Shown piece after piece: positions 1 through 10,340 of a DNA stretch of 64,000 nt; position 1 is the first letter of the stretch, and the number at the start of each line of letters is the position of its first letter. The stretch covers positions 22,146,449 through 22,210,448 of the forward strand of contig NC_135718.1 in the NCBI RefSeq assembly GCF_964656455.1, read 5' to 3'. The DNA is from Halichoerus grypus (Eukaryota; Chordata; Mammalia; Carnivora; Phocidae). The translations under genes were made by a program, and so were the position numbers. Under the pieces are notes generated by a model. The model saw only the letters and a program-made list of their open reading frames with translations. It searched no databases and was not told the origin of the DNA.

Positions 1-188
1 AAGGACACCTTTATCTTTCTCATCACTTAGGAAATTCCCAGGGTCTTGGGAGCTTGGTGCCAGAGATGAAATGAAGATCAAATATACATTTCTTATTATA
101 AATCACAATATCACAACTTGCTTACTAAATATTTGCTGTTTTGGGGATGGGAAAATTTTCTAAACTCTAAAGAAAGTGCTTCTAGCTA

Positions 189-381
189 GGGGCGGCACCT
201 GGGTGGCCTAGTTGGTTAAGTTTCTGCCTTTGGCTCAGGTTATGATCTGGGGTCCTGGGATCAAGCCCCACCCTTGGGCTCCCTGCTCAGCAGGGAATCT
301 GCTTCTCCCTTTCCCTCTACCCCCTCCCCCTGCTCATGTGCACGCTCTTTCTCTCTAATAAATAAATAAAATCTTAAAAAA
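189..381 (+). mobile_element. CanSINE, sense
   Basis: A tRNA-Lys-derived carnivore SINE. The head GGGGCGGCACCTGGGTGGCC is followed by the diverged box-B-like region, a C/T-rich middle and a tail of AATAAATAAAATCTT plus poly(A). It is flanked by 15-bp target-site duplications differing at one base (173-187 and 382-396, AAAGTGCTTCTAGCT versus AAAGTTCTTCTAGCT). The clear TSD shows insertion by L1-type target-primed reverse transcription. Divergence in the head suggests moderate age. Confidence 0.93.
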
Positions 382-396
382 AAAGTTCTTCTAGCT

Positions 397-955
397 GGTC
401 GAAGGATTAAATTGACAGGCAGAGTAACAGAAAATAAAATTTAATTCTTGTGTGTAGGGAATCCACATAAGCATGAGATTCCAAAGAGAGTAAAGCAAAA
501 TGGGGTATATATGTCATTCTGAACTAAGGAGAAAGGGGTATGGGTCTGAGACTTGAAAGAGGAGGAGGACAATTCACGGGAAGATGAAAAAGAAAAAAAT
601 GTTTGGTAAACAAAATATTTTCTGGACCATATAGAAACAATGGGACACAGAGAGGAATCTTAACAAAGACTTCTCTAGGTTCTTCCATGTCTCCTACACT
701 TTGTTCATGTTATACTATAGTTGTCTATGGGGATAGCTCCCTTCCCGGAGCAGGTCCTCCATCTAAATTCTTTTTAGCAGTTGTGGGGTAGGTCAAAAAT
801 TCTTCCCAAGTCATTTGGGCTTTGATTATTTTCAGCTTGAAATAATCTGCACACCAAAGTGGCACATTTTGGGGCCACCAGCCCTTAGCAACTACAGTGT
901 TTTATTTGCTCTTTTCATGGGGAAAATGGCTTTTCACTTACAACCCATGATCTTA
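397..955. other. Unassigned, possibly old LTR-like
   Basis: No gene is seen. The stretch 600-900 resembles, in antisense, an interspersed repeat I have met in other mammalian DNA (its reverse complement contains CCCCAAAATGTGCCACTTTGG), probably an old LTR, but I cannot name the family. The 62-codon open frame starting at 603 has no recognisable motif. Confidence 0.3.
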
Positions 956-1163
956 TTCATGAGTGTTATGGAATATTCAGCCACTAAAAGATTGCTTATG
1001 TAAAAATATACATTGAATTGGGAAACCCCCCACAAAATACTGGAAAGGGAAAAAATAGATTAAAAAATAGTACAAATATAAGGCACATGAAGTCAGGGGG
1101 TTTTTTGGTCTGTGTTGTTCCATCAAATATCTCAAGCCCCTAGAAATATACCGGGACATGGAA
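956..1163 (+). mobile_element. Old L1M-like fragment, part 1
   Basis: The phrase GTTATGGAATATTCAGCCAC matches the conserved end of L1 ORF2. The following A-rich text with a diverged GTACAAATATA segment resembles the 3' region of an old L1M element. The minus-strand CanSINE at 1176-1372 appears to split it from a continuation at about 1385-1590. Assignment rests on short matches, so boundaries are soft. Confidence 0.45.
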
Positions 1164-1175
1164 GGGACTCAATAT

Positions 1176-1372
1176 ATTTTTTTTTAATTTTATTTATTTA
1201 TTTGACAGAGAGAGAGAGACAGCAAGAGAGGGAACACAAGCAGGGGGAGTGAGAGAGGGGGAAGCAGGCTTCCCACTGAGCGGGGAGCCTGATGCGGGAC
1301 TCGATCCCAGGACCCTGGGATCATGACCTGAGCTGAAGGCAGACACTTAACGACTGAGCCACCCAGGTGCCC
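1176..1372 (-). mobile_element. CanSINE, antisense
   Basis: On the plus strand this begins with a T-rich tail and ATTTATTTATTTGACAGAGA and ends with GAGCCACCCAGGTGCCC, the reverse complement of the CanSINE head. A perfect 12-bp TSD, GGGACTCAATAT, lies at 1164-1175 and 1373-1384. The open frame spanning 1190-1381 on the minus strand is simply SINE sequence read through and is not a gene. Confidence 0.95.
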
Positions 1373-1384
1373 GGGACTCAATAT

Positions 1385-1590
1385 TTTTAAAAATTTATTA
1401 TATACTATAAAATACCACTTTCATAAAAAAATAAAATAAAATAAAAAAAAAGAGGAAGAGTATGATTCGAAATGTTCGCCTGTGATTATAATGAATGTTG
1501 GGTTTATAGGTGATGTTTTTCACTTGTCCATAGTTTCACTGTTGTTGTTTTTCAATAAACATGCATTGCTTGAGTTATTTTTAAAAGTTA
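1385..1590 (+). mobile_element. Old L1M-like fragment, part 2
   Basis: Continues the diverged LINE 3' region after the SINE. It contains an A-rich run (about 1425-1451) and TTTTTCAATAAACATGCATT, which resembles the terminal part of L1M 3' untranslated regions. Low sequence identity; family not resolved. Confidence 0.35.
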
Positions 1591-2150
1591 TTTGAAAAAT
1601 GAAAAAAACAAAACAAGAGAGAGCAGGCGCGATTTTGAACTTGGCCTCATTAGAACTGAATTCCAGGCAACTGAACTAAACAAAGAGCCCACGTTCAAGT
1701 TGCCTGATCTGCTTCCAATCACTGTTGTTGGGAGAGAGCTAGTGCCCAGGGTTTTTGCAAAGCAGCAAGATCACTCTGTGTCTCTCTTCGGGTGCAGTGA
1801 GCAGCAGCAGGGGCTACCAGGCCCTTTGTTTACCGTCCCCCTTGCTGATTCCGGAAAGAGAGATCCAGAGGTAATTTCAAAAATCTGCCTGACCACCCCT
1901 TCCAAAAATTCTAGTAACCTCCAGTCTCCAATAAAAGAGCATGTATTTTGTTTTAAATCTTAGTCTCTGTCTTGAGCTTCGTCTCCATCTCTAAATCATA
2001 TATGTACATATGATCGCCTACATAATAGATATGTGCATCCCCGTGCGTGTCCATATACTCACAGCGGCTTAAGCTCTGATATACAACACTTAGGTCTCTA
2101 CCCTTGAAAGTGGAATGTTAGATACTGTTGTGGCGATGGTCACTGACTCT
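1591..2150. other. Unassigned non-repetitive DNA
   Basis: No recognised repeat or gene. A 123-codon open frame (1592-1963) starts at TTG, has no conserved domain I know and no splice or poly(A) context, so I treat it as chance. Confidence 0.4.
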
Positions 2151-2520
2151 GAGAGCTGAGTGGAAGAACATCTCCAGGACAGAGAGAGAGAAAGAAACCC
2201 AGGAATGAGAGAGACAGTAGAAGCAGAGAGCTGGTGAGCAAGAAAGAATAAGAGGGGGAGGGAGAGACAGTATGAGATCCTGACAGAGGCAGAGAGAGAC
2301 AGCAAGACAGGAGAGGGGGATAAAGAGGGTATCTTTTGGATAAAGGGGATAAAGACAGATATCCTCTGTCTGTCTTACAGACAGACCAGAGACAGAGAAA
2401 GGCAGATGGAGAGACAAAAAAGACAGAATTATAACAGAGGCATGGAAGCACTGGAGTAGATCATGGGAAAAGAGTAAGAGATGAAATAGAGAGGAAACGT
2501 GTCAGTGAGTGAAGAGAACT
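2150..2520 (+). repeat. Purine-rich (GA/CAGA) low-complexity block
   Basis: About 370 bases in which the plus strand is strongly G+A biased, with many GAGAGA and GACAGA words. It contains a hairpin: TCTGTCTGT (2365-2373), a 3-base loop, and ACAGACAGA (2377-2385). The overlapping minus-strand open frames rich in Ser and Leu are a by-product of the pyrimidine bias. It could be a decayed microsatellite or an unrecognised old repeat. Confidence 0.7.
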
Positions 2521-2764
2521 CACTATCAACTCCAAGACTTCGGAGTAGAACTGAGTCCTAGTCTAACAGCACCCTTGTCCTGTAGCAACAGCACTTCCCT
2601 GGCCGTTACCCTGGGGTCGGGGGCCTCATACCCAGCCCTGCTGTGCTGCTAGCAGAGGCGGTCAGCCTTGCACGTGTGGCAGCTTTGAGAGCCATGCATG
2701 TTGGTTAGCTGCGTGTGGGGTAGAAGGGGGGCATGTAGTGTTGAGGCATTTTTACACAAGCCTT

Positions 2765-2905
2765 AAGAGTGATTTCCTGTGGGAAGTGGACCCAGTGGTC
2801 TGGATGGTGGAAAGGCAACTTTTAACCTTTCCCTTTATACCAGTCTGTGCTGTTTTGAATTTTTAACATGGGCATGCATTTCTTTAATAATAAAAATACT
2901 AAAAC
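2765..2905 (+). mobile_element. L1M 3' end
   Basis: Contains the phrase GTGCTGTTTTGAATTTTTAAC followed by a diverged 'catgcatttctttaataataaaa' end, typical of old L1M (L1MC/L1ME-like) 3' termini: AATAAA-like signal and an A-rich finish. No TSD was found, as expected for an old copy. Confidence 0.65.
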
Positions 2906-2934
2906 ATGTTTTAAGTGGCTGTTGGGTCAGTGCT

Positions 2935-3225
2935 GACTGTGCTGAGCGCTGAGAATACAAAGATGAATATGACCCGACCTTTAACCTCGAGGGTGCATAT
3001 TCTGGTGGAAATAGACACATAAACAGATAAATTGCAATTTAGTATGATAAGTGCATAATAGCTGTAATAGAGTTTTGTGCAAAGTGCTATGGGAGCAAAG
3101 ATGAGCAGAGAACAACTAATTTTTCCTGAGAGTGGGAGGCAAGGCTTTAAAGGGGGGTGATATTTAAGCTGGTCTTTATACAAGATGAGGAGTTTCGCAG
3201 ACGGAATAGGATGGACAGGAGGAAA
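2935..3225 (-). mobile_element. L2 LINE fragment, antisense
   Basis: Order of landmarks follows antisense L2: GCTGAGCGCTGAGAATACAA, then 'aagatgaatatgac', a 'gataagtgc' motif, 'aaagtgctatggga', and a degenerate version of the 'gaaggcctctctgaggaggtgacattt' region (about 3130-3180). Long diverged, non-coding. Confidence 0.65.
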
Positions 3226-4264
3226 GGCCCCTCCTGCCTATTTTAAACTCCCCAAATCTTAGGTCCTGGATTCATTTTAGGTTGTTAGCACAGTCAACAA
3301 GCTGTGACAAGGGATGGTACTCTCTTCATTATTTCCATGCCCAAGATATTTGGAACGGAGCCTCACAGTATGTTTAAATATCAGATTGGACTCCCCAGTT
3401 TAAAAAGTCCTATTAAGTTCTTGACCTCACACTGACCAAAGGAACCTGATTTGCCCAAAGGGAAAAATTCTTCCCCTGAATCTTTGCATACCCATGTATA
3501 CTTGTACACGCATGTGCACAGATGCATACACACACACACACACAAAATCCTATTGCTATCTGCTCTATTCACAGGAGAATTTGATTAAGCAATGGTGGGA
3601 TTTTCCCTTGGTTATTCCGTATGTTTCTGCTTTTAAAGAGTTAAAAGTGGGTGTTTCTGTCATTTTCTTGGACATGCTTCCCAAATCATGGGAAGGGGAC
3701 TTGGGTACATTAGGATGAGTTGGATGATCACCCCTTAGGATTGCAGTATGATTCAAGGCAGTAAGAGAATACCGTAGAGTATTACCTATCAGTGTTATCA
3801 ATACCGAACTAGTATGCCTTGCAAATCACAGTGAGAACATATATAAATATATGGGAAAATCCCAAAGAATAAATTTAGCTTTTTATTGGTTGGCCCCTTT
3901 TCTTCCTTCTTGTACACAAAGAAGAAAAAAGAAAAAAACGGGGTAGGTGGTGAGGAAAGGCATGGCCAGAGATAGACCATGAGTGGTTGAAGGGACACTT
4001 CGGTGGTCTTTGAGTTCCAGCCTTTGTATGCACAGGACTCTCAATGAGACTGTGGTTTAAGATGATGTTACAAGGTCCAGATCTGTCTTTAGAGTATTGT
4101 GACTAAGGAATTTTTGCCTAGCTTTTTGTGCTACTGTAGTCAATTCATTGACTTAGGAATGTCATCATTTTCAGACAGAAATGACTTGAGAATGTGCTTT
4201 TCAGCTGATAATAAATATGCCTTGAGGCATATAAATGACCATCCCTGAAGAGTAAGATGAACTC
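3226..4264. other. Unassigned stretch with a short (CA)n
   Basis: No gene is seen. It holds an (AC)9 tract at 3528-3545. Short open frames at 3494-3718 and 3565-3801 lie on opposite strands and share no recognisable motif. Confidence 0.4.
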
Positions 4265-4619
4265 TACTGTGGTCTGAATGCACCATCCCCAATCCATGTG
4301 TAGAAGCCTAACCCCCAAAGTGATGGTGTTATCAGGTAGGGCTTTTGGGAGGTGATTCTGTCATGAGGATGGAACCCTCATGAGTAGCATTGGTGCCTTT
4401 ATAAAAGTGACCTAAGAAACTCCCTTGCCCTTTCCACCATGTGAGGACACAGCAAGAAGGTGCCATCTATGGAAGCAGGAAGTGGGCCTTTATCAGACAC
4501 TAGATTTTATGCTGTCTTGATCTTAAACTCCCTGGACTCCAGAACTGTGAGAAAGAAATATCTGCTGTAAGCCACCCAGCAGATGGTATTTTGTTATAGC
4601 AGCCTGAATGGACTGGACA
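4265..4619 (+). mobile_element. Solo MLT1 LTR (ERVL-MaLR)
   Basis: Full-length or nearly full-length MLT1-type LTR in sense. Landmarks in order: TACTGTGGTCTGAATG start; CCTAACCCCCAAAGTGATGG; TTTGGGAGGTGATT; ATGAGGATGGAACCCTCATG; CCTTTATAAAAG, a TATA-like box; CCATGTGAGGACACAGCAAG; CTCCAGAACTGTGAGAAA, followed by the poly(A)-signal region; TTATAGCAGCCTGAATGGAC end. No internal or second LTR is adjacent, so it is a solo LTR left by recombination. MaLR elements are ancient and carry no function here that I can show. Confidence 0.85.
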
Positions 4620-4777
4620 AGTTCTCTGCCAGTCACCTAAGCTTCATTTCTTATGAGACTCTCCTTGATATTCATTTAAGTTAGATTAAAATCTTAGGAA
4701 AAGGAGAAGTAAAAATTGTATTTGACTTAAAAGCTCATCAACTATGGAAGTACCCAAGTACCTCTTGCTCCACCTAA
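4620..4777. other. Unique spacer between MLT1 and L1
   Basis: Short unassigned DNA. Its last bases (4778-4789) form the left copy of the L1 target-site duplication. Confidence 0.5.
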
Positions 4778-4789
4778 ATGTAGGTTTTG

Positions 4790-5251
4790 TCATGAATAGA
4801 CATTTCTCCAAAGAAGACATGCAAATGGCTAACAGACACATGAAAAAATGCTCAGTGTCACTCATCATTAGGGAAATACAAATCGAAACCACAATGAGAT
4901 ACCACCTCATGCCTGTCAGAATGGCTAAAATTAACAACTCAGGAAATAACAGATGTTGGTGAGGATGCAGAGAAAGGAGAACTCTCTTACACTGTTGATG
5001 GGAGTACAAACTGGTGCAGCCACTCTGGAAAACAGTATGGAGGTTCCACAAAAGGTTAAAAATAGAACTACCCTATGACCCAGCAATTATTGCACTACTA
5101 CGTATTTATCCAAAGGATACAAAAGCAGTGATTCAAAGGGGCACATGCACCCCGATGTTTATAGCAGCACTATCAATAATAGCCAAATTATGAAAAGAGC
5201 CCAAATGTCCTTTGACTGATGAATGGATAAAAAAGATGTGGTATGTATAAA

Positions 5252-5294
<43 letters not shown>

Positions 5295-5436
5295 GGAATA
5301 TTACTCAGCCACCAAAAATAATGAAATCTTGCCATTTGCAATGACGTGGATGGAACTAGAGGGTATTATGCTAAGCGAAATATGTCAGTCAGAGAAAGAC
5401 AAATACCATATGACTTCACTCACATGTAGAATTTAA
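4790..5436 (+). pseudogene. L1 ORF2 C-terminal remnant
   Basis: Two separated pieces of the L1 ORF2 protein frame remain readable. The first (about 4790-4962) contains the residues [24 protein letters not shown] and NNRCW, and stops right after this tryptophan (TGA at 4963). The second, beyond the (TG)n insertion, reads MEYYSATKNNEILPFAMTWM and SQSEKDKYHM-like residues before ending near 5436. A stop, frame changes and the microsatellite make it non-functional. It lacks endonuclease and reverse-transcriptase domains. Confidence 0.88.
5253..5291 (+). repeat. (TG)n microsatellite inside L1
   Basis: About 19 perfect TG units replacing the position where carnivore L1 normally has a short TATATA-type stretch just before ACAATGGAATATTACTCAGC. 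It probably grew by slippage after insertion. Confidence 0.95.
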
Positions 5437-5715
5437 GAAACAAAACAGATGAACATAGGGAAAGGAAAGGAAGAATAAAATAAGATAAAAACAGAGAGGC
5501 AAGCCATAAGGGACTCTTAACTATAGAGAACAAACTGAGGGTTACTGTAGGGGAGGTGAACAGGGGGATGGGTTAAATGAGTGATGGGCATTAAAGAGGG
5601 CACTTGTGATGAGCACAGGATGTTATATGTAAGTGAGGAATCACTAAATTTTACTTCTGAAACCAATACTACGCTATATGTTAACTAATTTGAATTTAAA
5701 TAAAATCTTGGAAGA

Positions 5716-5754
<39 letters not shown>

Positions 5755-5868
5755 ATGTATGTAGGTCTTGAAAAATCTGTAAAGAAGCAGCACTTATATT
5801 ACCATTTGAGGGAGAGGGATTAATTTATCTTTCTTTTACATGTGGGATTTGAGGTAGTTTATTTAAGG

Positions 5869-6224
5869 CAGGGTTAACAAACTATGACCTATGTACCAAA
5901 TCTGGCCTAAGACTTGAGTTCGTATGGCCCACAAGATAAGAGTAATTTTTACATTTTTCAGTGGGTGAGAAAAATAAAAATAAGAATGATAAGTTGTAAC
6001 ACTAAAAGTAAGAATGATAGGTTGTAACAAAATTATTTGATATAACGTTTTATTGGAACACAACCCTCATTCATTTACATATTATGTAGGACTGCTTTTG
6101 TGCAAAAATGACAAAGTTGAAAAATAAAATGACAAAGTTGAGTAGTTATGACAGAGATCATATAGCTCATAAAGTCTAAAATATTTATCCTCTTCCCTTT
6201 TTGAGAAAGATTTGCTGTCCCCTG
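5869..6224 (+). mobile_element. hAT-type DNA transposon fossil
   Basis: Non-autonomous element with ends CAGGGTTAACAAACTATG and TTTGCTGTCCCCTG, which are imperfect inverted repeats. Internal landmarks include TTTTATTGGAACACA, TCATTTACATATT, GAGTAGTTATGACAGAG and AAGTCTAAAATATTTA. This is a common mammalian hAT-Charlie-type family whose exact name I cannot fix. No convincing 8-bp TSD survives. It contains two small internal duplications (about 5981-6028 and 6108-6141). Confidence 0.8.
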
Positions 6225-6389
6225 ATTGAGGAGATTGGAGAGCATATGAGCAGTGGGGCATGAGAATGAAGATACTGAAGTTGTTATCTGTGTGCTAACT
6301 TGAGGGTGGTCACTTGACCCTGGTTCTCTTGCCTCAGAGGCATACATACTCCTAGCCACTGCAAATTCTCGGTCCCAGTGTGGACCTTT

Positions 6390-6710
6390 TGTTCTCTGTT
6401 TCTGTCCCTTTGCTCACACTATTTCCTCTGCTTAGAAACTTAATCAGCCTTGGTTCTGCCCAGTTAAATCCATTTCATTTTTTAAGTCCTTACGTGGGTA
6501 TCACCTCGTTGGTGAGAGTCTCTCTAATACTCCCAAGAAGGAGAGACAGCTGAATCTTATGAGAAGAGATCTTATGTCCCAAGTTACTCTCTTTATGTCT
6601 CTCTCCAAGCACTGGCTTATATTCCAATCAATGGACAAGGCTCCCTCCCATTCATTTTCATATACCAGTATTTGGCACACAGGAGGTGCTTGATAAATGT
6701 ACTTTAAATA
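6390..6710 (+). mobile_element. L2 LINE 3' end, sense
   Basis: Sense L2: a CTTTGCTCACACTATTTCCTCTG segment corresponding to the 'tttgcacttgctgttccctctg' region, then a long diverged part, then the hallmark terminus TTTGGCACACAGGAGGTGCTTGATAAATG. A CanSINE inserted directly after the L2 end. Confidence 0.8.
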
Positions 6711-6902
6711 GGGGCACCTGGGTGGCTTAGTTGGTTAAGCGTCTGACTTTTGATCTCAGCTCAGGTCATGATCTCAAGGTCTTGAGATTGAGCCCTGTGT
6801 TGGCCTCTGCACTCAGTGGGTACTCTACTGGAGATTGTCTCTCTCCCTCTGCCCCTCACACTCTCTCTCAATTAAATAAACCTTTAAAAAATAAAAATAA
6901 AA
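6711..6902 (+). mobile_element. CanSINE, sense, older subtype
   Basis: Head GGGGCACCTGGGTGGCTTAG, middle 'gacttttgatctcagctcag', then a C/T-rich part and tail AATTAAATAAACCTTTAAAAAATAAAA. The lost CpGs and the GACTTTTGATCTCAG middle mark an older subfamily than the GCCTTCGGCTCAGG copies elsewhere in the window. The 61-codon frame at 6731-6916 is SINE sequence. Confidence 0.93.
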
Positions 6903-7596
6903 TATCAGAACACTAAAGCAGTATAGGATCATTTTATTGGCCTTTTTTGATAGGGAAGGTTACTCATCAACATTGAGACACCATAATGATGGGCCACCTG
7001 GATATTTTTCACTGTCCTGATTCATGAAGTATAAACTATCTGGATTGCCTCATCCAGATAATTCTAGTAAAATGACCCAAAATTAGACAGGCGGACAGAC
7101 AGACAGACTGAGAGAGAGAGAGATTGAGAAAGCATAGATTCAAACCAAATAAATCAAATTGTGTTGGAGGGGTAGGGCTGTGTCTTAATGAAGTCTGATG
7201 TTCTAGCTGCCAGGATGTGCTGATGGCTGGTAGGGGTTAGCATTGCCTCAGGCCTGAGGGAGAAAAAAACTTCATGCTCCTAATTTAAGGAGCTGGATTG
7301 AGAATCAGTCCCCATGATACAGAAGTCTCAGCAAGGCCAGAGCGTTTGAGAAATGGTGAGGACATATTGCATTGTGAGAGATAAAATTGCACTTGTGATA
7401 ATGGACTGAACTGAGAGCACCGTAACAACGAGAAAAGAATTATAGATTAAACAGACATGTTTTTTTCAGGCACATTTACTCAGAAGGGTGAATTGAGGGT
7501 TGGTGGATTTCCCAAGTGAGTTTGGACAGAGTGGGAGTTCAATTAAAGGTGGGCAAGGACTGCTATATATTGATGACTTAGGCAAAGGTTGGTAAA
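6903..7596. other. Unassigned stretch with CAGA/GA microsatellite
   Basis: No gene is seen. A compound (CAGA)n-(GA)n tract lies at about 7085-7128. The rest shows no recognisable repeat. Confidence 0.45.
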
Positions 7597-7836
7597 ATGA
7601 TAACCAATACTTACTGGGTGTTTACAATGTGCCAGGCACAATTCTTGGTAAGACACATATCAGCAGTAGGAATTAGGCAATGTTATTATCCCCATTTTAG
7701 AAATAAGAAACTGAAAAATGGGAGGTTAAATAACGCACCCAAAGTCACTAGGATAGCAGAAGGTAGAATTGGGATTTCAATCCAGATGGTTATGGTTTAA
7801 AAAGCTCAGCTCTTTGCCATTATATCCTACTGCATT
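7597..7836 (-). mobile_element. MIR SINE, antisense
   Basis: Nearly full-length MIR read in reverse: TTTACAATGTGCCAGGCAC, then TTATTATCCCCATTTTAGAAA, GAAACTGAAAAATGGGAGGTTA and AAAGTCACTAGGATAGC. The open frame at 7597-7800 is this MIR and carries no gene. Confidence 0.85.
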
Positions 7837-7894
7837 TGGAACACTATGACATTTCATCTTTAAGTAGCTTCAGCTTGTTCAGGTAGTAAATCAT

Positions 7895-7965
7895 TATTTA
7901 TCATGTGCCTAATACATGTCAGGCATGTGCCAGACACTGGGAATTTGTTCATGATTATAAACCAG
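7895..7965 (-). mobile_element. Short L2 or MIR antisense scrap
   Basis: ATCATGTGCCTAATACATGTCAGGCATG-like text with GCCAGACACTGGGAATTTG is a short, diverged match to the antisense 3' end of L2. Too short to be sure of family. Confidence 0.4.
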
Positions 7966-8579
7966 TAATCATCTTGACCCTCCATGTGCTTAGTTAGAGC
8001 TTGGTGGTCCATCCACAGACTCTCTGTAGACTTTGAGAGATTATGATCCAGGACTCCTTTTGAGAGTTAAGCTTTTCAAAACTCCCAGAGCTTACTCATT
8101 CTTTAGGAGTTAATTGAAAAAAAAATGTGGGAGAAACTTTTTTTTAAAATGAGATGAACATTGTTAGGCAACAGGTAGAGTTCTGGTTGTCATGGCTAAA
8201 ATAATGTATTCACAGAAATCTTTGTCCAGAGAGATATAAACACTTAGGGGTTCTCTTGTCATGGACTTTGGCAAATTAGTGTTTGTGCGTGGGTGTGTGT
8301 GTGAGGGACATTTATAAATACACACACATCTCTGCTTCTGCCTTCATATCTAAATCATCAGCCATACTTATAGCTGGACAGTCTCATTCAGTGTCTCTGC
8401 TTTGTTTTCCAAGTTTGAGGCAAATTCTATTATGTAAGTATATAATAAAACTATAGGGCTGCTTTTCTATGAAAACAAAACTGCTTGCTCCAGTTATGTG
8501 ATTAAGCAAATATTTTCTCTATAGATGGGGAAAAATGATAAAAGTGTTTCAAATGCAGTAGTAGCTATAGCACTGAATT
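7966..8579. other. Unassigned stretch
   Basis: No gene or dated repeat is recognised. A small impure GT tract (8283-8303) and an ACACAC tract (about 8321-8328) are present. Confidence 0.4.
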
Positions 8580-8591
8580 AAAAGTAGAGCT

Positions 8592-8782
8592 GGGCGCCTG
8601 GTGGTTCAGTTGGTTAAGCGTCTGCCTTCGGCTCAGGTCATGATCCCAGGGACCTGGGATTGAGCCCCACATCCAGCTCCCTGCTCAGTGGGGAGTCTTC
8701 TTCTTCCTCTCCCTTTGCTCCTACCCCCGGCTTGTGCATGCTCTCTCTCTCAAATAAATAAATAAAATCTTAAAAAAAAAAA
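8592..8782 (+). mobile_element. CanSINE, sense
   Basis: Head GGGCGCCTGGTGGTTCAGTT, middle GTCTGCCTTCGGCTCAGG, and tail CAAATAAATAAATAAAATCTT plus poly(A). TSD AAAAGTAGAGCT (8580-8591) versus AAAAGTAGACCT (8783-8794), one mismatch. Confidence 0.95.
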
Positions 8783-8794
8783 AAAAGTAGACCT

Positions 8795-10340
8795 TAAGTG
8801 AAAGTTATTTAGCAAAGAATTTGGGGTTCTTTATTCTTGCAGTAGTTCAGTACCTTTTCTTACTTGGAGAATGCTCCTTTCTATTTAAGAAGGAGTGCTT
8901 GATTTCTTTCTCTAAATCAGGGACTGTTTAAACTAGATAGTGTTGTATGCAATTGCTATATTTCATCCTAACAGCTAAGTGGCCCTAATTCAATCAGAAC
9001 ACATTTGAATTGTCTGACCTTGGTTTATTATTAAAACGACCCTATAGCTAACATTTTTGTGTCTTTAGTGGACTTCCTTATTTTTAGGCCTGCTTACATT
9101 TTATTTATGCTAAATTGCTTGCAAAATCATGGGTTTCTAATTAAGACCTATTCTGTTTCTTTGTTAAAACACTTGGTGCGTGCTACTTAATTTTCCTACA
9201 CAGTGATTTTTTGTTGGATAGAGTTTCTTAAAATGCAATATTTGGACTGCAGTCCTGACAGAAAACCAGGATAGTAAATGAGTTCCACATCCTTTAGACA
9301 AGACCATTTCTGCAATGTGCCCGTCTGGGATGACTGACAAAATGTTTCCTTCCCATAAGTTGCTGGTTTCTGGCCTTTATCCAGTCTCCTCATTTTCTTG
9401 TAGGTGATTTAATTCAGCAACTTTCACTTCACTGTTCCTGGTAGTTCAAATATCTTGTACCAGCCAGAAATGCCTAATGTGTTTGCCCAAGATTTTCCTA
9501 CCAAACAATCTGCTTTATTCATTGCTTGCCCATGTTTTAACACCACTTCCCACTCACATTGGTATTTATCACATTGTTTGGTGATGGATATGAGCAGAGA
9601 AATCAGAATGCTTTCATACCTCCCCCTTTATCCACAGGAAGATAGAGATTATCACCACCTTGCTGAAGAGGAAGATCCTTTAAATAGCACCATGCACCCT
9701 GATAGCTTAATTCTTTAAAAGAGGCACTACAGAAAGTCTTGGCATATTGACGTAACCATTTATTTTTTTTTCCTCTTTTTCAAGAGGTGGTGTGGTTAGT
9801 CACACATATAGCCTTATAATCCTGTACAAAATTCAGGCAAGCAACTGAATGTAAAATGCCTTTGTCCCCTCTGTGAAGCTATTGTTTCTCAAAAATTGTG
9901 ACCACACCTACACAACAGGTTAGAGGAAAACTGCTAAAGGGGGAGAGGAATATGGAGGAATTCAGCAGGTGGAGCTGTTCCCTGTGAAGCAGTGCTGAAC
10001 CTAGCTCTTGCTGTGGGCTTCAGCCACTCACTGCTGCATGCCCACCCGGGCAAGGCCACGGGCTCTTATTTGTTTGGCAGAGACAAGTTAGCTGCAGGAT
10101 TATGCTCTCTTCAAACTCAGGCAATCTCCACATGGGTATGTCCCTTTATATGATGAGATGCTGCCAATGTGTGCCTAGCTCTGTAGCTGACCATTCTGAT
10201 TCTCAGGAACATCATGTGTGGTCAATAAAGGCTTACTAAGAGGAAGGAGAGAATAGTAGTTGAAAATATGGACTGTGTTGCCTCCTGGTTTTGTTTTATA
10301 TTTACTAACTCTTTGCCTTTTGTTGTAGCATCACATAAAC
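8795..10340. other. Unassigned 1.5-kb stretch
   Basis: No convincing gene or repeat. The open frame at 9455-9718 begins at TTG (TTGTACCAGCC) and encodes nothing I recognise; another at 9196-9393 on the minus strand is equally anonymous. Neither has convincing splice sites around it. Confidence 0.4.

Larger units (their letters stand above)
4790..5758 (+). mobile_element. 5'-truncated L1 with TSD and tail
   Basis: Carnivore L1, sense, truncated in ORF2. It runs through the ORF2 C-terminal region, then a 3' untranslated region with CATAAGGGACTCTTAACTAT, GATGGGCATTAAAGAGGGCA, GATGAGCACAGGATGTTATA and TATGTTAACTAATTTGAATT, and ends in an (AAAT)n tail (5715-5757). Imperfect 12-bp TSDs flank it: ATGTAGGTTTTG (4778-4789) and ATGTAGGTCTTG (5759-5770). 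A (TG)n block interrupts the ORF2 part. The copy is dead: the frame is broken and the 5' end is lost. Confidence 0.93.

Noticed and set aside
189..381. tRNA gene in the CanSINE heads
   Set aside because: The heads are tRNA-Lys-derived but too diverged and lack a foldable cloverleaf; they are SINE promoters, not tRNA genes.
1592..1963. 123-codon plus-strand frame
   Set aside because: Begins at TTG, no domain or repeat signature.
4380..4420. Active promoter at the TATA-like CCTTTATAAAAG
   Set aside because: This is the ordinary box of an ancient MLT1 LTR. Nothing in the sequence shows present activity.
4686..5051. 121-codon minus-strand frame
   Set aside because: It is the antisense of the L1 ORF2 remnant.
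5253..5291. CRISPR-like or satellite array
   Set aside because: Only dinucleotide and short tandem arrays occur; no repeat-spacer structure exists anywhere in the window.
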